A stretch of 8,478 nucleotides of DNA from Gammaproteobacteria bacterium (GCA_024644505.1 JAHEHQ010000102.1:1-8478), one strand, 5' to 3'; shown: positions 1-6,963, counted from the stretch's first letter. A program made the numbers and translations. The notes: generated by a model not told the origin, from the sequence alone.

Positions 1-1585
1 TGAGTGTGGCGGGCAGCAGGATACTCGGCCCCAGTGTGAGCAGCATGGATCCGGAAATCAGCATGGCGCCGCCGCTGATGACCGAGGCCGTGTTACGGTG
101 ATTATGCCGCAGCTGCCGCTGCAATTGTTCGATCTGGTCGGAGCGCAGTTTCAGTTCCAGGCGCCCCTCGGCTGCGTCCAGCAGGACTTTGTGCGCCATA
201 ATCGGAATATCCGCAGCGTGCTCGGTCAGTTTCGGCAGATTTTTTCGAAGCTTCCGACTGAACGCCTTGGGCCCGACCTGCTCCTCCATCCAGCGTTCCA
301 TGAAGGGTTTGGCCGTGGTCCACAGGTCGAGTTCGGGATAGAGCTGGCGCCCCAGACCCTCGATGTAGAGCAGCGTCTTCTGCAGCAGCACCAGCTGGGG
401 CTGAACCACCATGTTGAAACGTCGCGCGGTCTGGAACAGGTTCAACAGAAAATGCCCGAAGGAGATTTCGCTGAGGGGTTTGTTGAATATGGGTTCGCAG
501 ACCGAGCGGATGGCCGACTCGAACTCGTCCACCCGGGTCTCCTTGGGGACCCATTCCGATTCCACATGCAGTTCCGCGACCCTGTGGTAGTCCCGATTGA
601 AAAATGCCAGAAGGTTTTCCGCCAGGTAGCGTTGATCCTCGGAGGTCAGCGAGCCGACAATACCGAAATCCACGGCGATATAGCGGCCGCTGGGCTCCAC
701 AAAGATATTCCCCGGATGCATGTCCGCATGGAAAAAATTATCCCGGAAAACCTGGGTGAAAAAGATCTCCACACCCTGCTCGCCCAGTTGCTTCATGCTG
801 ATGCCCTGGGCTTTCAGGGCGGCTATGTCGCCTACCGGGGTCCCCGAGATACGTTCCATGACCAGTACATTTTTGCGGGTGAAGTCCCAATAGATCTCGG
901 GCACGAAGAGCAGGCTGCTGCCCTCCCAGTTGCGCCTCAGCTGGGCGGCGTTGGCGGCCTCACGCTGCAGGTCCAGTTCGTCCAGGATGGTCCTTTCGTA
1001 GTCCCCGACCACTTCCAGGGGACGCAGACGCCGGCCGTCCTTCCAGTAGCGGTCCGCCAGGCCGGCGATAATGTAGAGCAGTGCCATGTCCCGGCGGATC
1101 ACGGTCTCGATGCCCGGCCGCAGCACCTTCACCACGATCTGCTTGCCGTTTTTCAATCGCGCGCTGTGTACCTGGGCGATGGAGGCGGAAGCCAGAGGGA
1201 CTTCGTCGAATTCGTCCAGCACCTCCTCGATGGAGTGGCCGTAGGCGTTTTCGATAAGCTGCCTGGCCTTGGTGCCGGGAAACGGGGGGACCTTGTCCTG
1301 CAACAGCGCCAGTTCATCGGCGATGTCGCCGGGCAGCAGGTCGCGGCGGGTGGAGAGTATCTGGCCGAACTTGACGAATATGGGCCCCAGGTCCTCCAGG
1401 GCATGTCGGATCCTCACGGGATAGGCGGGAAGCTTGTTGCGTCTCAGCCAATAGAGCGGGGAGAGATACAGCATGAACCGCAGGGGTCGGAACAGGTGGG
1501 TGGCCAGGATCACCTCGTCGAGTCCGTGCCGCAACAGCACCCAGGTTATGTACATCAGGCGCAGGCCGTCTGCGGGCCGGATCAC
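1..1585 (-). CDS. ubiB: UbiB, atypical protein kinase/ATPase of ubiquinone biosynthesis (3' end cut off by window edge)
   Basis: UbiB is an ADCK/COQ8-type membrane ATPase that supports assembly and function of the enzymes modifying the ubiquinone ring. My reading of this frame is open from the GTG at 1585 to the left edge, giving 528 residues. Visible are the KxGQ motif (K72-Q75, FVKFGQ), the Ala-rich loop ending SIAQVH (about 133-140), the kinase-like lysine in VVKVLRP (K153), the DELDLQREAAN segment (about 202-212), HADMHPGNIF (286-295) and a DFG metal motif (306-308; E. coli has DCG). The end near 505-528 is hydrophobic and should be the first of the C-terminal membrane segments. E. coli UbiB has 546 residues, so about 20 are missing. 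The GTG start is chosen because it overlaps the ubiJ stop as GTGA and has GGAGG 8 nt upstream, and because the protein aligns with E. coli from there. An ATG ten codons downstream is less likely. Confidence 0.95.
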   Translation of the reverse strand, partial: MIRPADGLRLMYITWVLLRHGLDEVILATHLFRPLRFMLYLSPLYWLRRNKLPAYPVRIRHALEDLGPIFVKFGQILSTRRDLLPGDIADELALLQDKVPPFPGTKARQLIENAYGHSIEEVLDEFDEVPLASASIAQVHSARLKNGKQIVVKVLRPGIETVIRRDMALLYIIAGLADRYWKDGRRLRPLEVVGDYERTILDELDLQREAANAAQLRRNWEGSSLLFVPEIYWDFTRKNVLVMERISGTPVGDIAALKAQGISMKQLGEQGVEIFFTQVFRDNFFHADMHPGNIFVEPSGRYIAVDFGIVGSLTSEDQRYLAENLLAFFNRDYHRVAELHVESEWVPKETRVDEFESAIRSVCEPIFNKPLSEISFGHFLLNLFQTARRFNMVVQPQLVLLQKTLLYIEGLGRQLYPELDLWTTAKPFMERWMEEQVGPKAFSRKLRKNLPKLTEHAADIPIMAHKVLLDAAEGRLELKLRSDQIEQLQRQLRHNHRNTASVISGGAMLISGSMLLTLGPSILLPATL

Positions 1586-2232
1586 CTGGTCTTCCTCCCA
1601 CCGCCTTTTTTCCCGGTTTTCACGGACGGGCGACTGCGCAATCTTTCGATCCTGGCCTCGAGCCGGTCCGTATCTTCTCTCAGGGCATCCACATCCCCGA
1701 GGAAAATTTCGATCTCGCGCCTGACGGGCAGGAGGCCCGATTCCTCCTGCAGGTATTCCTTGAGGTCCAGTTTGAGGGTTTTCAGGGTGCTGCGTCCCCA
1801 GCGGCTGGTGCTGCGCACGGCGTTGCCGATCTCATGGGCGATGATGTCGCCGCTGAAACGGGAGAGCTGTTCCTCCCAGTCTATGTCCATGGCCCCCAGG
1901 ATCTTCCCCAGCCGATGGGCAAGGTCGGTGTCACCGGTAATCTCCACGTCACCGGAGAACAGGCGTTCGGTCTTGCCGCGCTGTTTGCTCATTGCGGCCA
2001 GCGCCAGGGGTGTGCCCCGCAGCGTGCAGTCCGGGTCCCCTTCGTACCCGGAAAGAATCTGGAGGCGATTCTGGCCGGGGATCAGGTAGAGCTTTTGTCC
2101 AAGTCCGTCGAGCTCAAAGGCGATCACCCGGCCGTGAAGTTCACCCATCCGTTCCCTGGCTTGGGGATCCATATCCAGGTATGCGTTTACGGCCTGCTCC
2201 AGGCTGGCGATGACGAGCGCGGAAAGACTCAT
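1582..2232 (-). CDS. ubiJ: UbiJ, SCP2-domain accessory factor of ubiquinone biosynthesis
   Basis: UbiJ binds hydrophobic ubiquinone intermediates through an SCP2-like lipid-binding domain and holds the soluble Ubi hydroxylase/methylase complex together with UbiK. The 216-aa product is close to the E. coli length of 201. Residues about 5-110 form the SCP2 part, with the typical tract of FELDGLGQKLYLIP, CTLRGTPLALAAM and FSGDVEITGDTDLAHRL. The C-terminal third (about 165-200) is charged and heptad-like (VRREIEIFLGDVDALRED and following), as expected for the coiled coil that contacts UbiK. A short basic tail rich in Lys, Gly and Arg ends the protein. It lies 20 nt after ubiE and its TGA overlaps the ubiB GTG, so it should be translationally coupled to ubiB. 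The ribosome-binding site before its ATG is weak. Identification rests on domain pattern plus the diagnostic ubiE-ubiJ-ubiB order. Confidence 0.93.
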   Translation of the reverse strand: MSLSALVIASLEQAVNAYLDMDPQARERMGELHGRVIAFELDGLGQKLYLIPGQNRLQILSGYEGDPDCTLRGTPLALAAMSKQRGKTERLFSGDVEITGDTDLAHRLGKILGAMDIDWEEQLSRFSGDIIAHEIGNAVRSTSRWGRSTLKTLKLDLKEYLQEESGLLPVRREIEIFLGDVDALREDTDRLEARIERLRSRPSVKTGKKGGGRKTR

Positions 2233-2252
2233 GGATCTGCCGACATTCCGGA

Positions 2253-3002
2253 TTACAACTTGAATCCGCGGTGGATGGCGACGATGCCGCCGGTCAGATT
2301 ATGATAGCCGCACCGCTCCAGCCCGGCCTGTTCCATCATTTCTTTGAGAGTCTCCTGATTGGGATGCATACGGATGGACTCGGCAAGGTAGCGGTAACTG
2401 TCCGCGTCATTTGCCACGATCCTGCCCATCAGGGGCAGCAGGCGGAAAGAGTAGAGGTTGTAGGCGGCTTTCAGGGGCGCGCCCTTTGCATGGGAAAATT
2501 CCAGGATCAGGACCCTGCCGCCGGGTTTGAGTACCCTGCGCATCTCTTCGAGGGCGCGCTGTTTATCGGTGACGTTGCGAAGGCCGAATGCGATGGTCAC
2601 ACAGTCGAAGCTGTTGTCGGGAAAAGGTATCTGTTCGGCATTGACCTGGGCATACTCGATGTTGCCCGCTTGCCCTTCGTCGACCATGCGTTTTCGGCCC
2701 TGCTCCAGCATCGCGTCGTTGATGTCGGTCATCACCACGAGCCCGTCGGGGCCTACCAGGTCGGCCAGTCGCGACGCGAGATCGCCGGTGCCCGAGGCCA
2801 GATCCAGTACCCTGCTTCCCTTGCGGACCCCTGCCAGTTCTATGGCCATCCGTTTCCAGAGGCGGTGGATACCGAGCGACATCAGGTCGTTCATCAGGTC
2901 GTAGCGGGTCGCTACCGAGTCGAAGACCTGCCGCACCCGCCCGGCTTTCTCTTCGGTCTTCAGGTTTTCGAAGCCGAAATGGGTGGTGCCTTTTTCTCTC
3001 AT
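2253..3002 (-). CDS. ubiE: UbiE, demethylmenaquinone/2-polyprenyl-1,4-benzoquinol C-methyltransferase
   Basis: UbiE transfers a methyl group from S-adenosylmethionine to the ring carbon of the demethylated benzoquinol (and of demethylmenaquinone where present) in quinone synthesis. The 249-aa protein closely tracks E. coli UbiE (251 aa). It shows THFGF at the N terminus (7-11), YDLMNDLMSLGIHRLWK (34-50), SAM motif I LDLASGTGDL (66-75), the acidic residue after strand 2 (TDIN, D93), PFPDNSFDCVTIAFGLRNVTD (126-146) and the C-terminal SYRYLAESIRMHP. An in-frame TTG at 3020 would add six residues (MLGKGI). I reject it because UbiE proteins begin just before the THFGF motif and an AAGG precedes the ATG at 3002. 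First of the three ubi genes; 72 nt separate it from the DUF971 gene, with a possible promoter of its own. Confidence 0.97.
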   Translation of the reverse strand: MREKGTTHFGFENLKTEEKAGRVRQVFDSVATRYDLMNDLMSLGIHRLWKRMAIELAGVRKGSRVLDLASGTGDLASRLADLVGPDGLVVMTDINDAMLEQGRKRMVDEGQAGNIEYAQVNAEQIPFPDNSFDCVTIAFGLRNVTDKQRALEEMRRVLKPGGRVLILEFSHAKGAPLKAAYNLYSFRLLPLMGRIVANDADSYRYLAESIRMHPNQETLKEMMEQAGLERCGYHNLTGGIVAIHRGFKL

Positions 3003-3033
3003 GATGCCTTTTCCCAACAACAGAACTAAGCGA

Positions 3034-3063
3034 ATTCTATGGCCGGGCGGTCATAAAAGCCAA
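3034..3063 (-). promoter_or_regulatory. Possible sigma-70 promoter of ubiEJB
   Basis: Read on the minus strand, TTGGCT (3063-3058) and TAGAAT (3039-3034) are separated by 18 nt. The -10 matches consensus at 5 of 6 and the -35 at 4 of 6. The implied start is near 3026, about 24 nt before the ubiE ATG. It sits in the longest internal gap of the minus-strand block, so the ubi genes could be transcribed independently of hslVU. Sequence match only. Confidence 0.4.
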
Positions 3064-3074
3064 TTGAGGCGGGT

Positions 3075-3443
3075 TCAGGAGACCGATTCCCTGCGTTTGT
3101 GTCCGGCGGCTTCCAGGCGGGCCAGATAATCCTGCCAGTAGGCCTCATGGTTGGCTCCCAGGTCGTACAGGGTGTCCCAGGAATAGATACCGGTGTTGTG
3201 GCCGTCGTCGAAGTGGAGACATACCGCATAGTTGCCGACGGGGTCTATGTGCCCGATGTTCACCTCTTCCTTGTCGAGCTGAAGCACCGCCTGACCGGGT
3301 CCATGCCCCTGGACCTCCGCCGAGGGTGAGAACACGCGCAGGTATTCGCAGGGCAGATTGAAGTGGGCTCCGTCGTCAAAGCTGATCTCCAGCACCCGGG
3401 ACTGACGGTGCAGGTTCAATTCGGTGGGTGTATGTTGGGACAT
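3075..3443 (-). CDS. DUF971 protein (gamma-butyrobetaine hydroxylase N-terminal-like domain)
   Basis: A 122-aa soluble protein consisting of one DUF971 (GBBH-like N-terminal) domain. In eukaryotic carnitine enzymes this fold is a small N-terminal, often zinc-binding, module; the stand-alone bacterial protein has no settled function that I know of. Visible family features are the early LEISFDDGAHFNLPCEYLR segment (about 18-36), FSPSAEVQGHG (about 38-48), VNIGHIDPVGNYAV (about 61-74), and FDDGHNTGIYSWDTLYDLG followed by YWQDYLARLE near the end. No signal peptide or membrane segment is seen. It lies 50 nt after hslU, with GAGG 9 nt before its ATG. The same position after hslU is, as I recall, shared by Pseudomonas and other gammaproteobacteria, which suggests a job tied to HslVU or a shared promoter. 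Family assignment is fairly firm; function unknown. Confidence 0.85.
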   Translation of the reverse strand: MSQHTPTELNLHRQSRVLEISFDDGAHFNLPCEYLRVFSPSAEVQGHGPGQAVLQLDKEEVNIGHIDPVGNYAVCLHFDDGHNTGIYSWDTLYDLGANHEAYWQDYLARLEAAGHKRRESVS

Positions 3444-3493
3444 GATAGGTATTCCTCAGTGTATTCAGCCGGTTTTTGCCGCTGTTGCCGGGG

Positions 3494-4831
3494 CTATAAG
3501 ATGAATCTGCTCAGGTCATCGTCGGAGGCGAACTCCGAGAGATTATTATCTACATAGGAGGCGTCGACAGTTACGCTGGAGCCGGGCACCTCGGTCGCGG
3601 TGAACGAGATGCCTTCAAGGAGCCGTTCCATCACCGTGTGCAGCCGCCTGGCGCCGATGTTCTCGGTGCGTTCGTTGATCTGCCAGGAGATCTCGGCAAT
3701 CCGCCTGATGCCATCTTCGGTGAACTCGAGATTGACGCCCTCTGTCTGCATCAGTGCCTTGTACTGATCCGTGAGAGAGGCGTCCGGCTCGGTGAGGATG
3801 CGGGTAAAGTCATCGCTGTTCAGCGCGTCCAGTTCCACCCGGATGGGCAGCCGCCCCTGCAGTTCCGGGATCAGGTCAGAGGGCTTGGACAGGTGAAAGG
3901 CGCCGGAGGCAATAAACAGGATGTGGTCGGTTTTAATCATGCCCTGTTTGGTGGAGACGGTGCAGCCCTCCACCAGGGGCAAAAGGTCGCGCTGGACGCC
4001 TTCCCGAGAGACGTCCGGTCCGCCGTACTCCGAGCGGCTCGCCACCTTGTCGAGTTCGTCCAGGAAAACGATTCCGTGCTGTTCCACCATCTCCAGGGCA
4101 TGTATTTTAAGATCTTCATCGTTGACGCGCTTGGCTGCTTCTTCGTCGCGCAGGATTTTCAAGGCATCCTTGATGCGCATTTTCCTTTTGCGGGTGCGAC
4201 CTCCACCCATGTTCTGGAAAAGGCCCTGAAGCTGGTTGGTCATCTCCTCCATACCCGGCGGGGCCATGATCTCGACCCCCATCACCGCGCTGGACACCTC
4301 CACTTCGATCTCCTTGTCGTCCAACTCACCGTTGCGGATCTTGATTCTGAATTTGTCCCTGGTCGCGGAGTCGTCCCGGGGTGGACTGCTGTCGTTCTCC
4401 CAGCTGGTTACCTTGGGCCTTGGAAGCAGCGTATCCAGGATCCGCTCCTCGGCGGCGTCGGCCGCCTTGTCTTGAACCTTCGCCATCGCCTCTTCACGCA
4501 CCATTTTCATGGCCGAGTCCGCCAGGTCCCTGACGATTGAGTCGACATCCCTTCCGACATAGCCCACCTCGGTGAATTTAGTCGCTTCCACCTTGATGAA
4601 AGGGGCATTGGCGAGTCTGGCCAGGCGCCGGGCTATCTCGGTCTTGCCCACACCGGTAGGGCCGATCATCAGGATATTCTTCGGTGTGATCTCGTTGCGC
4701 AGTTCCTCGGATACCTGGGAACGCCGCCAGCGGTTGCGCAGGGCAATGGCCACGGAACGCTTGGCTGCAGACTGTCCTATGATGTGCTTGTCCAGCTCCC
4801 GGACGATTTCCTGTGGTGTGATTTCTGACAT
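3494..4831 (-). CDS. hslU: HslU (ClpY), AAA+ unfoldase subunit of the HslVU protease
   Basis: HslU hexamers bind, unfold and thread cytosolic substrates into the HslV chamber using ATP. The 445-aa product has the usual length and all landmarks: IIGQSAAKRSVAIALRNRWRR (18-38), Walker A GPTGVGKT (57-64), the GYVGRD pore loop (90-95) that grips substrate, a variable charged intermediate (I) domain about 110-240, Walker B VFLDELDK (255-262), ASRSEYGGPDVSREGVQRDLLPLVEG (264-289), the sensor-2/GARR segment (393-396), and the conserved SRFIL C terminus that docks between HslV subunits and activates them. Nothing appears truncated. It begins 14 nt after hslV and is almost certainly cotranscribed with it. 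Confidence 0.98.
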   Translation of the reverse strand: MSEITPQEIVRELDKHIIGQSAAKRSVAIALRNRWRRSQVSEELRNEITPKNILMIGPTGVGKTEIARRLARLANAPFIKVEATKFTEVGYVGRDVDSIVRDLADSAMKMVREEAMAKVQDKAADAAEERILDTLLPRPKVTSWENDSSPPRDDSATRDKFRIKIRNGELDDKEIEVEVSSAVMGVEIMAPPGMEEMTNQLQGLFQNMGGGRTRKRKMRIKDALKILRDEEAAKRVNDEDLKIHALEMVEQHGIVFLDELDKVASRSEYGGPDVSREGVQRDLLPLVEGCTVSTKQGMIKTDHILFIASGAFHLSKPSDLIPELQGRLPIRVELDALNSDDFTRILTEPDASLTDQYKALMQTEGVNLEFTEDGIRRIAEISWQINERTENIGARRLHTVMERLLEGISFTATEVPGSSVTVDASYVDNNLSEFASDDDLSRFIL

Positions 4832-4845
4832 GTCGGTTAATGCTC

Positions 4846-5391
4846 TCAGTTGTCGGTGCCGAGCTCTTCGATGACCAGGTTGTGATTGGTGTAGACACAG
4901 ATGTCCGCGGCGATGGACAGCCCCTTTTCCACGATCTCCCGTGCATCCATATCAGTGTTCTGCAGCAGTGCCCTCGCTGCCGCCAGGGCGTAGGGTCCGC
5001 CCGATCCGATGGCCATCAGGCTCTCCTCGGGCTCTACCACGTCTCCGGTTCCCGTGATGGTCAGGGATGCGGTCTCGTCGGCCACCACCAGCAGGGCTTC
5101 CAGGCGGCGCAGCATGCGGTCGGTGCGCCAGTCCTTGGCCAGCTCGACCGCGGCCCGCGTGAGGTGGCCGTGGTGTTTTTCGAGCTTTGCCTCGAATCGC
5201 TCGAACAGGGTGAAGGCATCTGCCGTTGCGCCGGCAAAACCGGCGAGTACCCGGTCCTTGTAGAGGCGCCGGACCTTCCGGGCATTGCCCTTCATCACGG
5301 TGTTGCCCATGGACACCTGACCGTCACCCCCAATTACGACTTTTCCGCCACGGCGCACCGAGAGAATTGTCGTGCCTCTGATTGGCTCCAT
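4846..5391 (-). CDS. hslV: HslV (ClpQ), threonine protease subunit of HslVU
   Basis: HslV is the proteasome-like double-hexamer peptidase partner of HslU. The 181-aa product carries the N-terminal-nucleophile signature GTTILSVRR. If processing removes MEPIRG, Thr7 becomes mature Thr1, which places Asp23 at mature position 17 and Lys39 at mature position 33, the expected catalytic-site residues. Further family blocks are IGGDGQVSMGNTVMKGNARKV (about 20-40), GFAGATADAFTLFERFE (about 51-67), ELAKDWRTDRMLRRLEALL, and the C-terminal GSGGPYALAAARALL and ICVYTNHN. E. coli HslV has only Met before the Thr, so this version needs a six-residue propeptide cut; such short extensions are known in other proteobacteria. 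GAGG lies 8 nt before the ATG. It is the first gene of the minus-strand block and sits behind a heat-shock promoter match. Confidence 0.98.
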   Translation of the reverse strand: MEPIRGTTILSVRRGGKVVIGGDGQVSMGNTVMKGNARKVRRLYKDRVLAGFAGATADAFTLFERFEAKLEKHHGHLTRAAVELAKDWRTDRMLRRLEALLVVADETASLTITGTGDVVEPEESLMAIGSGGPYALAAARALLQNTDMDAREIVEKGLSIAADICVYTNHNLVIEELGTDN

Positions 5392-5492
5392 GCTGTTGAC
5401 CTCTGTAGCCCGGAAACCCCCTATTCTAACCTGAATCGATCCCGGGTGATGGTATGCCCGCGAGAGGCAGCCTGCTTTGTCTGGAATCCCTG

Positions 5493-5521
5493 AAATGGGG
5501 GAGGATCCTGGGGATTACAAG
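5493..5521 (-). promoter_or_regulatory. RpoH (sigma-32) heat-shock promoter of hslVU
   Basis: On the minus strand CTTGTAA (5521-5515) is followed, after 14 nt, by CCCCATTT (5500-5493). The heat-shock consensus is CTTGAAA, 11-16 nt, CCCCATNT: this is 6/7 at -35 and complete at -10. The predicted start near 5486 gives a leader of about 95 nt before hslV. HslVU is a classical sigma-32 regulon member in E. coli, so site and gene agree. A TAGAAT at 5428-5423 closer to the gene could serve as a housekeeping -10 but has no good -35. Confidence 0.72.
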
Positions 5522-5533
5522 TGGCATCCCCAG
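5508..5533. promoter_or_regulatory. Perfect dyad (8+8 bp, 10-bp spacer) overlapping the hslV -35 element
   Basis: CTGGGGAT (5508-5515) and ATCCCCAG (5526-5533) are exact inverted repeats. The symmetry and spacing are typical of a dimeric repressor or activator site. It covers the sigma-32 -35 and lies upstream of the rightward promoter at 5551-5559. No T-run follows on either side, so a terminator is unlikely. The binding protein cannot be named. Confidence 0.4.
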
Positions 5534-5550
5534 CGCGGGTTTGATCAGTT

Positions 5551-5559
5551 TGCTATATT
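5551..5559 (+). promoter_or_regulatory. Extended -10 promoter of the glycine-zipper lipoprotein gene
   Basis: TGCTATATT has the TG-N extension followed by TATATT (5 of 6 to TATAAT). No -35 box is visible at 16-18 nt, which is tolerated by extended -10 promoters. The start would fall near 5566, about 40 nt before the chosen ATG at 5608. This argues against using the ATG at 5566 as the translation start. Confidence 0.45.
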
Positions 5560-5607
5560 TGCCGGATGCCTCGGCAATCAGCAAAACAGAATAACCCGAA
5601 ACGACAG

Positions 5608-6057
5608 ATGAACAGTTTCAGTGCTACACGTCTTTCCGTCATCGGGTTCGCACTGCCCGGGTTGCTGCTGTCGGTTCTGATCACCGGATGCACCAGTGCA
5701 CAGAAACGGCCGGTGTTCTATCCCAATCATCATATCCAGACGGTCGGCAAGGCCCAGGCACAACGGGATACGGATGACTGCATGGCCCTGGCAAACAGCT
5801 ATGGCGTGAGTACCAACAAAGACGGGGAGATTGGCAAGAAGGCCGCCACCGGAGCGGCGCTGGGCGGTATAGGCGCGGGTGCCTATGGACTGGTACGGGG
5901 GGATGCCGGTGAGCGCGCCCTTGCCGGCGCCGCTGCGGGTGCCGCCACCGGGGCAGTCAAGGGCGGTATAGACTCGACCGAACTGAGCCCGACCTTCAAG
6001 CGCTTCGTCCAGCGCTGTCTGCGAGAACGGGGATACGACGTGATCGGCTGGGAGTGA
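5608..6057 (+). CDS. Glycine-zipper outer-envelope lipoprotein, function unknown
   Basis: A 149-aa predicted lipoprotein. A basic/hydrophobic signal (Arg8, then about 9-24) ends in the lipobox ITGC, so Cys28 should be lipidated after signal peptidase II cleavage. The middle holds two Gly/Ala-rich stretches with small residues every 3-4 positions (about 79-98 and 100-121), the glycine-zipper pattern that packs helices in or against a membrane. The end, CLRERGYDVIGW (137-148), is a recurrent tail of this family, and Cys58 with Cys137 could form a disulfide. I start at 5608 rather than at the in-frame ATG at 5566 because that gives a normal signal peptide. The extra 14 residues are polar and lack resemblance to the family. 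The ribosome-binding site is poor. Envelope stress or surface roles have been proposed for glycine-zipper lipoproteins, but nothing here proves one. Confidence 0.85.
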   Translation: MNSFSATRLSVIGFALPGLLLSVLITGCTSAQKRPVFYPNHHIQTVGKAQAQRDTDDCMALANSYGVSTNKDGEIGKKAATGAALGGIGAGAYGLVRGDAGERALAGAAAGAATGAVKGGIDSTELSPTFKRFVQRCLRERGYDVIGWE

Positions 6058-6097
6058 ACTTCCGGTACCGGTATATGTAAGGGTGCTTTAAAAGGCA

Positions 6098-6103
6098 TAT
6101 AAT
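6098..6103 (+). promoter_or_regulatory. Perfect -10 box before the rubrerythrin gene
   Basis: TATAAT lies 24 nt before the ATG at 6128. No recognisable -35 exists at 16-18 nt spacing, so an activator or another signal may be needed. A 10-bp perfect palindrome, CCGGTACCGG (6062-6071), sits just upstream in the 70-nt gap after the lipoprotein gene and could be an operator; this is only a positional guess. Confidence 0.45.
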
Positions 6104-6127
6104 CGGGCTGGCAAAGGTATTTTTGTC

Positions 6128-6838
6128 ATGCTCATGAAATCCTTAACGAGCTTTTCTGCCTGGTTGCTCTCGAGCCTGCTCTGTTTGATACCCATAGGGG
6201 CGACGGCAATGACGGGCTCAGATCAGTATCCGCTGACGGTTGCGGCGTTACACGAGCGCTATGCCGATGAAGTGATAGCTCACCGTAAATACGGGGCCTT
6301 CGCCCGGAAGGCCCATGAAGAGGGCTACCCGGCCATCGCCCATCTGTTCAGGGCGTTGGCAGCGTCGGAAGCGGTGCATGCCGCCAATTTCGCCAGATTG
6401 CTCAAGAAACTGGGTGGGGATCGGGTGATGTCGCAGGCGGAAATCGAAATCAGGGGCACCCGTGAGAACCTGCAGCAGGCCGCCACCGTGGAGGCCGAGG
6501 AGATCGACAGGGAGTATCCTGCCATCCTGGCCCGGATCGATTCCGAACAGCACCAGGAGGCGATTCGCCACATAAACTATGCCTGGAAGGCGGAACAGCA
6601 GCACCGCGACCTGATCTTGCAAATCAAAAAGGCGGCCAGCTGGTATTTCGGCATGCTGGCAAGCAAAATCGAAGGAAGTCCCACCCGGTACTATGTGTGT
6701 CAGATCTGCGGCTCCACCGTCAATGAGCTGCCCGGGAGCCAGTGCCCTATCTGCGATCATCCTCCGGATAAATATCGCGAAGTCCCCAGATTTGACCGCA
6801 GTCCCGTGGAATCCATGCCGCACCCGGGATCTGATTGA
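6128..6838 (+). CDS. Rubrerythrin-like diiron protein with Sec signal peptide and C-terminal rubredoxin-type domain
   Basis: A 236-aa protein that should be exported. Residues 4-24 form a signal-peptide core and ATA at 25-27 is a good signal peptidase I site. The mature part is a four-helix ferritin-like domain (about 35-180). Its candidate diiron ligands lie in the right helices: E48 (DEVIAHRKY), E81 with H84 (SEAVHA), E122 and E125, and E156 with H159 (AEQQH). A short iron/zinc ribbon follows, CQIC (191-194) and CPIC (206-209), as in rubrerythrins that pass electrons to the diiron site to reduce hydrogen peroxide. Typical rubrerythrins are cytosolic and about 190 aa; the extra length here is the signal peptide plus a tail of about 17 polar residues. 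AAGG about 10 nt before 6128 favours that ATG over the one at 6134. Function is inferred from the family; export is inferred from the N terminus. Confidence 0.88.
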   Translation: MLMKSLTSFSAWLLSSLLCLIPIGATAMTGSDQYPLTVAALHERYADEVIAHRKYGAFARKAHEEGYPAIAHLFRALAASEAVHAANFARLLKKLGGDRVMSQAEIEIRGTRENLQQAATVEAEEIDREYPAILARIDSEQHQEAIRHINYAWKAEQQHRDLILQIKKAASWYFGMLASKIEGSPTRYYVCQICGSTVNELPGSQCPICDHPPDKYREVPRFDRSPVESMPHPGSD

Positions 6839-6877
6839 AGCTGGGCTCACTCCGCATCAGTTCAGTAGCCTAATGGA

Positions 6878-6890
6878 ATGGACCCATCCC
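6878..6890 (+). repeat. Left subterminal inverted repeat (IRL), 13 bp
   Basis: ATGGACCCATCCC, exact reverse complement of 8369-8381. After the 13 matching bases the inner flanks keep weak similarity. Confidence 0.92.
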
Positions 6891-6919
6891 ACTTCTTAAT
6901 CGGCTTCTAAAGAGCCAAG

Positions 6920-6939
6920 ATGGTAATTGTAATTTCCAT
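6920..6939. repeat. Near-perfect 20-bp palindrome in the transposase leader
   Basis: ATGGTAATT (6920-6928) and AATTTCCAT (6931-6939) are inverted at 8 of 9 positions around a 2-bp centre. It lies 24 bp before the recombinase start and could be an operator or a small leader hairpin. Role unknown. Confidence 0.4.
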
Positions 6940-6963
6940 CAGAACGAAGCGGGAGGGTCCAAG

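Noticed and set aside
98..2089. 663-codon open frame on the plus strand
   Set aside because: It lies opposite ubiB and ubiJ, whose proteins are recognised along their whole length. High GC content opens the antisense frame; the product resembles nothing I know.
3003..3020. TTG start for UbiE six codons upstream
   Set aside because: Family members start just before THFGF; the ATG at 3002 fits better and TTG is rare.
2271..3029. 252-codon plus-strand frame
   Set aside because: Antisense of ubiE; no ribosome-binding site or domain.
3638..4540. 300-codon plus-strand frame
   Set aside because: Antisense of hslU, a clear full-length gene.
4840..5493. 217-codon plus-strand frame
   Set aside because: Antisense of hslV; its end only extends into the promoter region.
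5566..5607. ATG at 5566 as start of the lipoprotein
   Set aside because: It coincides with the predicted transcription start and would place 14 polar residues before the signal peptide.
6062..6071. CCGGTACCGG as a terminator of the lipoprotein gene
   Set aside because: No loop and no following T-run; only noted as a possible operator.
6248..6850. 200-codon minus-strand frame
   Set aside because: Shadow of the rubrerythrin gene, which has signal peptide and metal motifs in the correct frame.
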